DNA of 64,000 bases from JABDMH01 sp965223105 (GTDB taxonomy: Bacteria > Bacteroidota > Bacteroidia > Chitinophagales > Saprospiraceae). The position numbers were made by a program, and so were the translations under genes. Shown here one piece after another: positions 55,168 to 63,032 of this stretch (positions are counted from its first letter, which is position 1; every line of letters begins with the position of its first letter). The DNA is taken from contig OZ244987.1 in the NCBI GenBank assembly GCA_965223105.1, positions 682,001 to 746,000 of the forward strand. Direction: 5' to 3'. Below the pieces are notes generated by a model. It was not told the origin of the DNA. It saw only the letters and a list, made by a program, of their open reading frames with translations, and did not search any database.

Positions 55168-55929
55168 TCACGAAAGATTTACACGTCCCTTGATGGCCTG
55201 TTGCGCAGATTTGGAGATGACGAGTGATCCACTTTCTTGGGCCCGTTCTGCCAATAAATGTGTCCAATGATCCGTGCCTTCCCACAGTAGTTTTTTGGTA
55301 CCTTTCAATGCATCAGAACCAAGTTTAGACAGATGATCCAGATATCGGTCCAGGTAGTCATCGAGTTGGTCAATCTGATCAAAAAGCTCTTGAAAAAGGC
55401 CATTCTCAAAACCCCATTTGGCGGTTTGCCATTCTTTGGGATTAAGGACCAATTGTGAAAATTTTCCCTTACCTAACTTCCTTTCTACGGCCGGGGCGAT
55501 CACAAAAGGGCCAATGCCAAGATTGAGTTCACTGAGACGTAGGCTTGCGTACTTCGTGGCCATGGCATAATCACAAGCGGCAATCAAGCCTACGCCACCA
55601 CCCACCGACTTGCCTTGAATGCGACCTATGACGAGCTTGCCACAGGTCCTCATGGCATTGATCACATTGGCGAATCCCATAAAGAAATCACGTCCCTGGC
55701 TTGATGTCTTGATGGCCAATAGTTCACTGAAATGGGCCCCGGCACAGAAGGTGCGGGCACCTTCACTTTGCAAGAGAATCGCCTTCACTTCGTCTCGCTG
55801 CCCCAAGCTCGTAAATGCCTCAGTCAGCTGTCTGAGTGTAGTGCCAGGGAGTGCATTGTGATCCGGGTGTCCAAAGGTAATTGAGCCAATAGAATTTTCG
55901 ATAGAAATCTGAACAAATCCTCCTTCCAT
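55168..55929 (-). CDS. Enoyl-CoA hydratase/isomerase family protein
   Basis: A 253-residue crotonase-fold enzyme. The oxyanion-hole segments are FCAGAHFSELL and GKSVGGGVGLIAACDYAMA, and ELNLGIGPFVIAPAV follows. It likely acts on enoyl-CoA thioesters in the cytosol; the second catalytic Glu of classical hydratases is not certain, so the exact reaction is open. It lies seven bases downstream of the Bax inhibitor-1 gene and is probably co-transcribed with it. Confidence 0.88.
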   Translation of the reverse strand: MEGGFVQISIENSIGSITFGHPDHNALPGTTLRQLTEAFTSLGQRDEVKAILLQSEGARTFCAGAHFSELLAIKTSSQGRDFFMGFANVINAMRTCGKLVIGRIQGKSVGGGVGLIAACDYAMATKYASLRLSELNLGIGPFVIAPAVERKLGKGKFSQLVLNPKEWQTAKWGFENGLFQELFDQIDQLDDYLDRYLDHLSKLGSDALKGTKKLLWEGTDHWTHLLAERAQESGSLVISKSAQQAIKGRVNLS

Positions 55930-55935
55930 CGATAC

Positions 55936-56700
55936 CTACTCTCTTCCAGAGAAGATGGCTAGGATACGCAGGATCTCCACGTAGATCCAGACCAGGGTAA
56001 TTAGCAAGCCCATAGCGGCAAACCATTCCATATAAATGGGGGCTCCATGCTGCTCACCCTTCTCAAAAGTGTCGAAGTCCAGCAGGAGATTTAGGGCCGC
56101 TATGGCCAGTATACCTAAACTGATGATAAGGGTTAGAGGAGTTGCCTGGTGTAGGAATGGCAGATGTACACCGAAAAAACTGAGGACAAAGGATACGAGA
56201 TAGAGGCCAAAGATGCCGAAAGTAGCCATCATAATCCCACTCCTAAAGCCAGGTGTCACTTTGATCAAACCCGACTTGTAGATGGCCAGCATGGCAAAAA
56301 ACACCGCCAAGGTCAAAGTCACTGCCTGCAAAATGATCCCACCAAATGCCGAAGCATACATATAACTTATCCCCCCGACAAAAAAGCCCTCGCAAGCAGC
56401 GTACAGGGGAGCATAGGTAGCTGATTTTTCCACGTTCCTGGCGGCCAGAAAGACGATGATGAGGCCTGCGATTGCCCCTCCCCAGGTCAATATGGTGCTG
56501 GGAAAGGTGAAAGATACCGCTGCACTGGCAAGAAGCACAGCTCCCAGCAGAAAACTTTTGTTGACGGCTCCATTAACGGTCATTTTGTCTTCAACACCTA
56601 CCAATGGTCCTGCAGCTTCTGCAAATGCCTTTTCGCTCAAATAGGGATTTGAAGAATCGAAGAATCCCCTAGATTTTCTTGTGCTATTCATGTTGCTCAT
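55936..56700 (-). CDS. Bax inhibitor-1/YccA-family membrane protein
   Basis: A 254-residue integral membrane protein with about seven hydrophobic helices. Family features include the cytoplasmic start (GFFDSSNPYLSEKAF), APLYAACEGFFVGGIS, GFRSGIMMATFGIFGLYL and a final MEWFAAMGLLITLVWIYVEILR. Some homologues are pH-dependent calcium-leak channels, but the role in Bacteroidota is unproved. The enoyl-CoA hydratase gene follows closely. Confidence 0.92.
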   Translation of the reverse strand: MSNMNSTRKSRGFFDSSNPYLSEKAFAEAAGPLVGVEDKMTVNGAVNKSFLLGAVLLASAAVSFTFPSTILTWGGAIAGLIIVFLAARNVEKSATYAPLYAACEGFFVGGISYMYASAFGGIILQAVTLTLAVFFAMLAIYKSGLIKVTPGFRSGIMMATFGIFGLYLVSFVLSFFGVHLPFLHQATPLTLIISLGILAIAALNLLLDFDTFEKGEQHGAPIYMEWFAAMGLLITLVWIYVEILRILAIFSGRE

Positions 56701-56781
56701 TTTATCTCTATAAAAATTTGTCCGGTCTTTTGTTTAGATCCTATCTCACTTTTTAACAGCAGATTGTCGCAAATAGATCCT

Positions 56782-57630
56782 TTAGTCACCACTTTGCGAC
56801 CGATATTTGTCGATTGCTTCCTGAATTTTTTCCATGCGATTTTCCGGGTCTGGATGGGTGCTGGCAAATTCAGGTCGTTGAGCACCTCCACTGGCCTCTT
56901 TGAGGATTTTCATAACACCAATGAGCGCCTCCGGATCGTAGCCGGCTTCAATCATCAATCTTACCCCCAGGTCATCCGATTCAAGTTCTTGATCTCTTCC
57001 AAATTTCATATTGACCAAATTGCTGATGTATTGAGCCACTTCTGCCGTACGCTGGGTTGCTGGATTGTATGGATCATAGGTCGCCATGACTGCTGCTCCT
57101 GTCAGACCCTGAAAGAGTTCTTGTTTTGCCATTCGGGCGGCCGAATGTCGAGCAATAACGTGACCAATTTCATGACCTAAAACACCCGCCAATTGATCTT
57201 CTGTTTCCAATCGGTTAAAAAGGGCGGCAGTAATAAAAACCTGTCCACCAGGCAGGGCAAAAGCATTTACCGTACGTTGATCACGCAGCAGATGAAAGTC
57301 ATAGCGATAAGGAGAAGATTTAGCTATACTATTGTCGACCAATCGGCTTCCCACTTGTTTTACTAAGCCTTGTGCCCGCTGATCGGGGTGGAGGCCACCA
57401 TGCTGCTGTGCCATACTGGGTGCACTTTGCAATCCGATGGCAATCTCTTGTTCAACGGTCATACTGATATGTTGAGTTTCGCCGGTGATGGGATTCACTT
57501 GACTACTGCCATAGTACTTGCAAAGGGCGAAACCCGCCATGATTATGGCAATAAGCAACCCTCCCCCAATGGAGTTTCTCCTACGAGACTGAAATGGTCC
57601 TTGACGGGGCCGATTATCGTAATAAGTCAT
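56782..57630 (-). CDS. M48-family zinc metallopeptidase with N-terminal membrane anchor
   Basis: A 282-residue protein. After a basic cytoplasmic tail comes one membrane helix (GGGLLIAIIMAGFALC, about 22-37). The peptidase has the HEIGH zinc motif (His153, Glu154, His157), the preceding NAFALPGGQVFIT strand, a third-ligand Glu in QELESDDLGVR and a late STHPDPENRMEKI motif. It resembles LoiP/BepA-like periplasmic quality-control proteases. A role in envelope protein turnover is inferred. Confidence 0.92.
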   Translation of the reverse strand: MTYYDNRPRQGPFQSRRRNSIGGGLLIAIIMAGFALCKYYGSSQVNPITGETQHISMTVEQEIAIGLQSAPSMAQQHGGLHPDQRAQGLVKQVGSRLVDNSIAKSSPYRYDFHLLRDQRTVNAFALPGGQVFITAALFNRLETEDQLAGVLGHEIGHVIARHSAARMAKQELFQGLTGAAVMATYDPYNPATQRTAEVAQYISNLVNMKFGRDQELESDDLGVRLMIEAGYDPEALIGVMKILKEASGGAQRPEFASTHPDPENRMEKIQEAIDKYRSQSGD

Positions 57631-57735
57631 TTTTGCATATAAGGATTCATTCGGACTCCAATTTACCGATTTTTTTGGGTAGCCTCCAACGGTTGATCCT
57701 GTCGATGATATTTAGATAGGAATTGTCCTAATGCT

Positions 57736-57964
57736 TCAATATCCCCGTTTTGGATCGACCTCATTACACAGTTGTTTGTCGGTACTAAATCGACGATAAT
57801 TTTCGGCGATCTGTTCGATGACATTCGATTTTTGTTACTGCCTCTTTAAGTGGAGTGATATGAATTCTTTCGTGGTCCCAAAATGGGTGATCTTCCGGTA
57901 GAGGTTCAGGTGCAAAAACATCGAGATATGCAGAGGTAAGTTGGTCACCATGTAGAAGATACAT
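57736..57964 (-). pseudogene. Remnant of a 2-hydroxyacid dehydrogenase (GhrA-like) C-terminus
   Basis: On the minus strand from 57964 the frame reads LTSAYLDVFAPEPLPEDHPF then IHITPLKEAVTK. This is the C-terminal NAD-domain end of a glyoxylate/hydroxypyruvate reductase A-type protein (family text: LDVFxxEPLPxDHPFW, TPHIAAVT). The catalytic His of TPHIAA is replaced (TPLKEA), and after an A run near 57836 the matching text moves to another frame (IEQIAENYRRFSTDKQLCNE, ending KRGY and TGA at 57738-57736). Everything N-terminal is gone; the copy abuts the rpsT terminator. It is decayed, not functional. Confidence 0.7.
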
Positions 57965-57993
57965 TTTCTCGGAGGAGCTTTCCTTGGTTCAAC

Positions 57994-58029
57994 AAAAAAG
58001 GCGATCCAAAGTCTATTGGAATCGCCTTC
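57994..58029 (-). terminator. Intrinsic terminator after rpsT
   Basis: On the minus strand AAGGCGATTCCAA pairs with TTGGATCGCCTT apart from a single mismatch, followed by a T run at 57999-57994. It lies 24 bases past the rpsT stop. Confidence 0.85.
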
Positions 58030-58052
58030 TTATAGGATTCGGTTAAAGGTCT

Positions 58053-58304
58053 TTATAGGCTGGCCACATGTTTAGTGAGCTTGCTCTTTAAGTTGGCAGC
58101 CTTGTTCTTGTGGATATTGTTTTTCTTGGCTAAACGGTCTACCATGCTGATCACTTTGTTTAGAAATTCCTCAGCCTCGGCCTTGTCGGTCATATCTCTG
58201 AGCTTCTTTATTGCGGTGCGGGTAGACTTCTTGTAATAGCGATTTCGAAGGCGTTTTTTGGCATCCTGACGCATTCTTTTCTTTGCTGATTTGTGTTGTG
58301 CCAT
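58053..58304 (-). CDS. rpsT: 30S ribosomal protein S20
   Basis: An 83-residue, highly basic all-helical protein (AQHKSAKKRMRQDAKKRLRN, ending LKSKLTKHVASL). S20 binds 16S rRNA in the body of the small subunit. Length and opening match the family. It is monocistronic, with an exact -7 promoter element 25 bases upstream and a strong terminator after it. Confidence 0.96.
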   Translation of the reverse strand: MAQHKSAKKRMRQDAKKRLRNRYYKKSTRTAIKKLRDMTDKAEAEEFLNKVISMVDRLAKKNNIHKNKAANLKSKLTKHVASL

Positions 58305-58328
58305 TTATAATCTCTTTTTAAGCGGATG

Positions 58329-58336
58329 CAAAGATA
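58329..58336 (-). promoter_or_regulatory. Putative Bacteroidota -7 promoter element for rpsT
   Basis: On the minus strand the sequence is TATCTTTG, an exact TAnnTTTG, with a predicted leader of about 18 bases to the rpsT ATG. A weak TTG-like -33 was not clear. Confidence 0.5.
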
Positions 58337-58585
58337 TAGAAATCAATGAATAAATACATGGATATGATTTGAAGTTGGGTCAGGTATGTGACACAAATCG
58401 GGGATAATAGGCCTTATAGGATCGTCTTTCGGCCCATTAACACTGAGTTACACCAATAATTTTGCTCATTTTGATGGTTTGGTGATGACAAGGGCTATTT
58501 TCCTCGATAAAAATTTGTTTAGCATAGCCCGAGCGCCTACCTTTACTGCCGTATTAAAAGTTTATCTAATTTAAAATCATTAAGA

Positions 58586-58858
58586 ATGAATAAAGGAGAT
58601 CTAGTAGATAGTGTGGCCAAGCAGGCTGACTTATCTAAGGCCGACGCTGCCCGAGCACTTGATGCTGTATTGGATGCCATCACTGGCACTCTAATGGCCG
58701 GCGAAAAAGTGACTTTACCTGGATTTGGTACATTTTCTACTTCGAGAAGAGCTGCACGTACTGGGCGTAACCCTTCAACTGGTGAGACCATCAAGATCAA
58801 AGCCAAAACAGTTGCCAAATTTAAGCCAGGTTCTAAGCTTACGGAAGCAGTCAATTAG
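58586..58858 (+). CDS. hup: HU-family DNA-binding protein
   Basis: A 90-residue HU/IHF histone-like protein (MNKGDLVDSVAKQADLSKAD, VTLPGFGTFSTSRRAARTGRNPSTGE, KFKPGSKLTEAVN). The DNA-wrapping arm with RTGRNPSTGE and proline is intact. It bends and compacts DNA as a dimer. A strong terminator follows. Confidence 0.97.
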   Translation: MNKGDLVDSVAKQADLSKADAARALDAVLDAITGTLMAGEKVTLPGFGTFSTSRRAARTGRNPSTGETIKIKAKTVAKFKPGSKLTEAVN

Positions 58859-58884
58859 TTAAGTAAAGGAATAACCTATTAATA

Positions 58885-58925
58885 AAAAAGGCAATCTGTT
58901 TTCAAATGCAGATTGCCTTTTTCTT
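58885..58925 (+). terminator. Intrinsic terminator after the HU gene
   Basis: A 14-bp stem (AAAAAGGCAATCTG/CAGATTGCCTTTTT, 58885-58922) has a 10-base loop and continues into T-rich sequence. The symmetric A/T ends mean it could work in both directions. Confidence 0.92.
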
Positions 58926-59006
58926 AATATAGCCATCACCAGAACACTTTGGTAATGGCTACGTTCTTTTTACGGTAGGTTCAAAACAAACTTGAAAAAA
59001 GGATCT

Positions 59007-60146
59007 ATGAAATTTGAAACCAAAGTGATCCATGCTGGGATCGAGCCTGATCCATCGACAGGAGCGATCATGACGCCAATATACCAGACATCTACTTATG
59101 TACAAGATGCACCTGGCAAGCACAAAGGTTATGAGTATGCTAGAACACACAATCCGACCCGTACTGCGTTGGAAAATAACTTAGCTGCTCTTGAAAACGC
59201 TTCAGAGGGGCTGGCTTTTGGCTCGGGACTTGCGGCAATGGATGCTGTATTGAAACTGCTAGATCCGGGAGACGAGATCATATCGACCTATGAGCTCTAT
59301 GGAGGATCTTATCGTCAAATGGTGCAGATTTTTGGACGATATGGACTGGTGTCCCATTTCGTAGATCTCAACGATAAAAATGCCATCAGAGAAAAGATTA
59401 ATGATCGCACAAAATTGATATGGATCGAAACGCCAACCAATCCCATGTTGACCATCATCGATCTCAAGCAGGTTTGTAACCTTGCCAAGAAACACAATAT
59501 CCTTACCTGTGTAGACAACACCTTTGCCACACCTTTTCTACAAACTCCACATGATTTGGGGGCTGATATTGTTCATCATTCTGCTACAAAATACCTAGCT
59601 GGTCACTCAGATGTGATCTTAGGGGCTGTGACTGCCGTCGACGCTGATGTGATTGAGAAACTGCGATTTTTACAAAATGCCACCGGAGCAGTACCCGGGC
59701 CCCAGGATTGTTTTCTCACCTTGCGCGGCATCAAAACCTTGCATTTGCGCATGCAGAGATCTTGTGACAACGCCACCGAAATTGCTGCCTTTCTCAAGAG
59801 GCACAAAAAGGTGGACAAAGTCTTCTATCCCGGGTTTAAGGATTTTCCCAACCATCAAGTTGCCAAACGCCAGATGTCTCACTATGGTGCCATTGTTTCC
59901 TTCAATTTGAAGAGTGACAGCAAGCGGTCGGCAAACCGAGTCTTAAATCGAACCAAATTGTTCAGTCTTGCTGAGTCCCTGGGAGGTGTGGAATCGCTGA
60001 TTGGCCATCCAGCATCAATGACTCACACTTCGATACCAAGAAAAGAGAGATTGAATATGGGCCTTACCGATTCTTTAATGAGACTAAGTATAGGCATAGA
60101 GCATGTGGATGATCTGATAGCCGATCTCAAGGAAGCCCTTGGCTAG
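59007..60146 (+). CDS. Cystathionine gamma-synthase/lyase-type PLP enzyme
   Basis: A 379-residue Cys/Met metabolism PLP enzyme. It has YEYARTHNPTRTALE, the SGLAAMDAVL pocket, the PLP lysine in HSATKYLAGHSDV and a C-terminal SLGGVESLIGHPASMTH that is typical of cystathionine gamma-synthase and cystathionine gamma-lyase. Which of the two reactions is used cannot be told from these motifs. The frame opens at 58992, but 59007 (after AAAGGA) starts the conserved KFETKVIHAG text. It is a second member of the same superfamily as the gene at 13 kb, giving the possibility of both direct sulfhydrylation and transsulfuration. Confidence 0.88.
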   Translation: MKFETKVIHAGIEPDPSTGAIMTPIYQTSTYVQDAPGKHKGYEYARTHNPTRTALENNLAALENASEGLAFGSGLAAMDAVLKLLDPGDEIISTYELYGGSYRQMVQIFGRYGLVSHFVDLNDKNAIREKINDRTKLIWIETPTNPMLTIIDLKQVCNLAKKHNILTCVDNTFATPFLQTPHDLGADIVHHSATKYLAGHSDVILGAVTAVDADVIEKLRFLQNATGAVPGPQDCFLTLRGIKTLHLRMQRSCDNATEIAAFLKRHKKVDKVFYPGFKDFPNHQVAKRQMSHYGAIVSFNLKSDSKRSANRVLNRTKLFSLAESLGGVESLIGHPASMTHTSIPRKERLNMGLTDSLMRLSIGIEHVDDLIADLKEALG

Positions 60147-60441
60147 CAGCAACTGTTCTTTTCGATGTTTTACTGACTGAGAACCGTACAAGAGGTCTGA
60201 GTGAGGTGAAACTAGAATCTACCTTGATCAGATGCACCCGATTGATGGATCAGATGTTACATATGCCGATAATTCCTATATTTACGGTTTAACCGGTTTT
60301 AGAAAAGCATTTTTCTTTGGTGATTTACTGGCTGATCTCCCCATTTGGTATTTCCGATCATACCTGGAGTTCCAGATCGGATGGAGTGGTTGTTGATTTG
60401 GACGAGATCGTCCGTTTGCTTTCTTCAAGATTATAGAAGTT

Positions 60442-61470
60442 ATGATACTCCTTTGTTTGGGTACAAGACCAGAAGTGATCAAACTGGCCCCGGTCATTCA
60501 AGAAATTCAGCGGTCTGAACTGCCTTATGAGCTGGTCTTTACCGGGCAACACCAGGAACTTTTCACTGATGTGGCTCATCTAATACCGAAACCCCATCAT
60601 ACATTGGATGTAATGAGGCACAACCAGACACTGTCTTCATCAATCGCCGCAATCTTACAGGGAATGGATGACCTGATTCGAAGATTACAGCCAAAATTGG
60701 TGGTTGTCCAGGGTGACACGTCGACCGTGCTTGCCTCGGCTATGGCAGCCTTTAATAATCGTGTGCCCATCGGTCATGTGGAAGCTGGACTACGCACTTA
60801 CAACCTAGAGAGCCCCTTTCCTGAAGAGGCCAATAGGCAGATTGTAAGTAGAATGGCCACATTCAACTGGGCGCCAACGGAGCTTGCCAAACAGAATCTG
60901 CTTGCCGAAGGAATCAGGAATGTTGAGATCACTGGCAATACCGTGGTAGATGCTTGCCTCAATGTTGACTTGGAAGTTTCATATGGATCGCAAGTCTTGG
61001 TCACCTTGCATCGCCGTGAAAACTTTGGCAGTAAGATGGAGTCGATATTTAGATCGTTAAATCAATTGGCCAAATCAAATCCGCAGCTGTCATTTATCTT
61101 TCCCATGCATCCCAATCCCAATGTGCAGAAATTAAAACATCTGCTCACGGAAGTAGAGGTGATTAATCCGTTAAATTATGAAAGCATGCTTCTCTTACTA
61201 AGTAAAGTAAGATTTGTGATTACTGATTCTGGCGGTCTGCAGGAAGAATGTGCGGCCTTTAGAAAGAAAGTACTTGTATGCCGCGATACTACGGAGCGTC
61301 CCGAAGGTATCACCGCTGGTTTTGCAAGATTGATTGGTACAGAACTTCGAGAAAACTTTGATTGGGCGAATGATAATCCCGAATGGGATGGGAGCAATCC
61401 TTATGGTGATGGTAAAGCCAGTGAACGAATTGTATCTGCCATCCAATCATCACTATTCGTTGCGCCATGA
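60442..61470 (+). CDS. wecB: UDP-N-acetylglucosamine 2-epimerase (non-hydrolysing)
   Basis: A 342-residue GT-B-fold epimerase making UDP-ManNAc for surface polysaccharide. Family residues are visible: GTRPEVIKLAPVI, VVQGDTST, HVEAGLRT, SPFPEEANR, TLHRRENFG and TDSGGLQEE. It is first in an operon with a GT2 enzyme (overlap ATGA), a methyltransferase and a membrane GT-C-like protein. The upstream 295 bases contain a TATATTTA element around 60276 but no exact -7 motif. Confidence 0.95.
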   Translation: MILLCLGTRPEVIKLAPVIQEIQRSELPYELVFTGQHQELFTDVAHLIPKPHHTLDVMRHNQTLSSSIAAILQGMDDLIRRLQPKLVVVQGDTSTVLASAMAAFNNRVPIGHVEAGLRTYNLESPFPEEANRQIVSRMATFNWAPTELAKQNLLAEGIRNVEITGNTVVDACLNVDLEVSYGSQVLVTLHRRENFGSKMESIFRSLNQLAKSNPQLSFIFPMHPNPNVQKLKHLLTEVEVINPLNYESMLLLLSKVRFVITDSGGLQEECAAFRKKVLVCRDTTERPEGITAGFARLIGTELRENFDWANDNPEWDGSNPYGDGKASERIVSAIQSSLFVAP

Positions 61471-62201
61471 GAAGAATATTTATTGTTTTACCAGCCTATA
61501 ATGAAGAGCAAAGCATTGGTAGTCTCCTGGATCGGATCAGTGAAGCGATGGAAGAGGTAGGTATTCATAGTTATGAGGTGATCGTGGTTAACGATGGCAG
61601 TGCCGATCGGACCCTGAAGATTGTTGAAGAGAAATCATCTCAAATGCCTATTCACATCTTAAGTCATGAAGTAAATCAGGGTTTGGGGGCCACCATCAGG
61701 GATGGGCTCTATGAGGCCAGTGAAAGAGCAAGCGAAAAAGACATTATTATTACCATGGATGCGGATGACACACATACTCCTGGACTCATTTTGCGCATGA
61801 TCCGTATGATCAGGGAGGGTAACGATGTAGTTATCGCCTCACGATACTTGCCTGGTTCGAGAATTATTGGTTTGACTCGTTTCAGGAGAATGATGAGCTA
61901 CGGAGCTTCGTGGTTATTTCGGATTCTCCTTCCCATACCTGGTGTCAAAGACTTCACCTGTGGCTTTAGAGCCTATAGAGCGGGAGTGATACAGCAAGCC
62001 ATCTCACATTATGGGCAAAGCTTCGTCGATCAGGATGGCTTTCAATGTATGGTAGATATCCTCTTGAAATTGCGTAAAATGGATATCATCTTTGGGGAAG
62101 TTCCCTTCATCTTACGGTATGATTTCAAGGAAGGTGAGAGCAAGATGCAAATTGGAAAAACAATAAGAAATACATTGGCTTTGATTGTCAAGAGACTTTA
62201 A
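61467..62201 (+). CDS. Glycosyltransferase family 2 (polyprenyl-phosphate sugar transferase-like)
   Basis: The protein has 244 residues. The GT-A core has VLPAYNEEQSIG, VIVVNDGSADRT, the metal motif Asp98-Ala-Asp100 and FTCGFRAYR. The layout resembles dolichol-phosphate mannosyltransferase-like GT2 enzymes that load a lipid carrier. No long C-terminal membrane region is present. It overlaps wecB by four bases and precedes a GT-C-like protein that might use its lipid-linked product. Confidence 0.9.
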   Translation: MRRIFIVLPAYNEEQSIGSLLDRISEAMEEVGIHSYEVIVVNDGSADRTLKIVEEKSSQMPIHILSHEVNQGLGATIRDGLYEASERASEKDIIITMDADDTHTPGLILRMIRMIREGNDVVIASRYLPGSRIIGLTRFRRMMSYGASWLFRILLPIPGVKDFTCGFRAYRAGVIQQAISHYGQSFVDQDGFQCMVDILLKLRKMDIIFGEVPFILRYDFKEGESKMQIGKTIRNTLALIVKRL

Positions 62202-62219
62202 ACTTGAAAAGGAATACAT

Positions 62220-63032
62220 TTGGTGGAAGATCAGGTGATCACAACAGACTGGAATAAGGTTTATCAAGACTCTTACGAATCGGGAGGATGGTCTTATCTT
62301 TCTCGAACCATTGTAAGGACAATTCAAAATGAGACCAAGCCCATTGCCGGCCGGTCCTTCATCGAATTGGGATGTGGATCGGGTCGAAACTCGTTTCGAT
62401 TAGCGAGAAAGGGAGCGAAGGTTACCCTATTGGACTTGTCAAAGGAGGTATTGGATGCGACCCAGACTTACTACCAGCAGCATGATACCGAAGCTGATTT
62501 TATTCAGGGTAACATCTTTGACATTCCTGTCAAGGATGATACTTATCAGGTGGTTTGGAACGCTGGTGTCATAGAGCATTGGGTAGGAGATGAGCAGGTG
62601 GCTTGCTTGAAGGAAATGATCCGGATTTGCCATCCGGATGGGATGGTTTTGACTTTAAATCCAAACAAGGCCTCTATTCTGCATGTCCTGGGTAAGAGAA
62701 TTTTGGGATGGTTTGACAAATATGCCTATCCTGATGAAGTGAATATTGGAACGCTGGCAGCCCAATCTCAGAAGGCTGGAGGCTTTTTGGCGAAAAAAGA
62801 GTATTCCATTGGTTTTTTTGTCCTTTTTGTTGGTTTGTTCATCCAATTGAAATCAACTTCCCTTTTGGGCCGTGCAGCTTTTGGTGTCTTCAAGATCTTA
62901 AACGGCATTTTTACTGCATTGGATCGATCTCGGGCTGGTAACGCACTCTACAGCATTGATCGAGCTCTCTCCTCCATATTTGGTGGTTATCTCCTCGTAT
63001 CAGTAATTAAAAAGAAGGATTCAGATGGCTAG
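62220..63032 (+). CDS. Class I SAM-dependent methyltransferase
   Basis: The protein has 270 residues. The SAM-binding motif ELGCGSGR is at residues 49-56, then LLDLSKEVLD, VWNAGVIEHW and MVLTLNPNK. A long helical C-terminal region with hydrophobic segments follows (FVLFVGLFIQL). No in-frame ATG exists near the start; translation must begin at TTG 62220 or GTG 62223, 18-21 bases after the GT2 stop. It overlaps the next gene by eight bases. The methylated substrate is unknown; the operon suggests a glycan or lipid carrier. Confidence 0.85.
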   Translation: MVEDQVITTDWNKVYQDSYESGGWSYLSRTIVRTIQNETKPIAGRSFIELGCGSGRNSFRLARKGAKVTLLDLSKEVLDATQTYYQQHDTEADFIQGNIFDIPVKDDTYQVVWNAGVIEHWVGDEQVACLKEMIRICHPDGMVLTLNPNKASILHVLGKRILGWFDKYAYPDEVNIGTLAAQSQKAGGFLAKKEYSIGFFVLFVGLFIQLKSTSLLGRAAFGVFKILNGIFTALDRSRAGNALYSIDRALSSIFGGYLLVSVIKKKDSDG

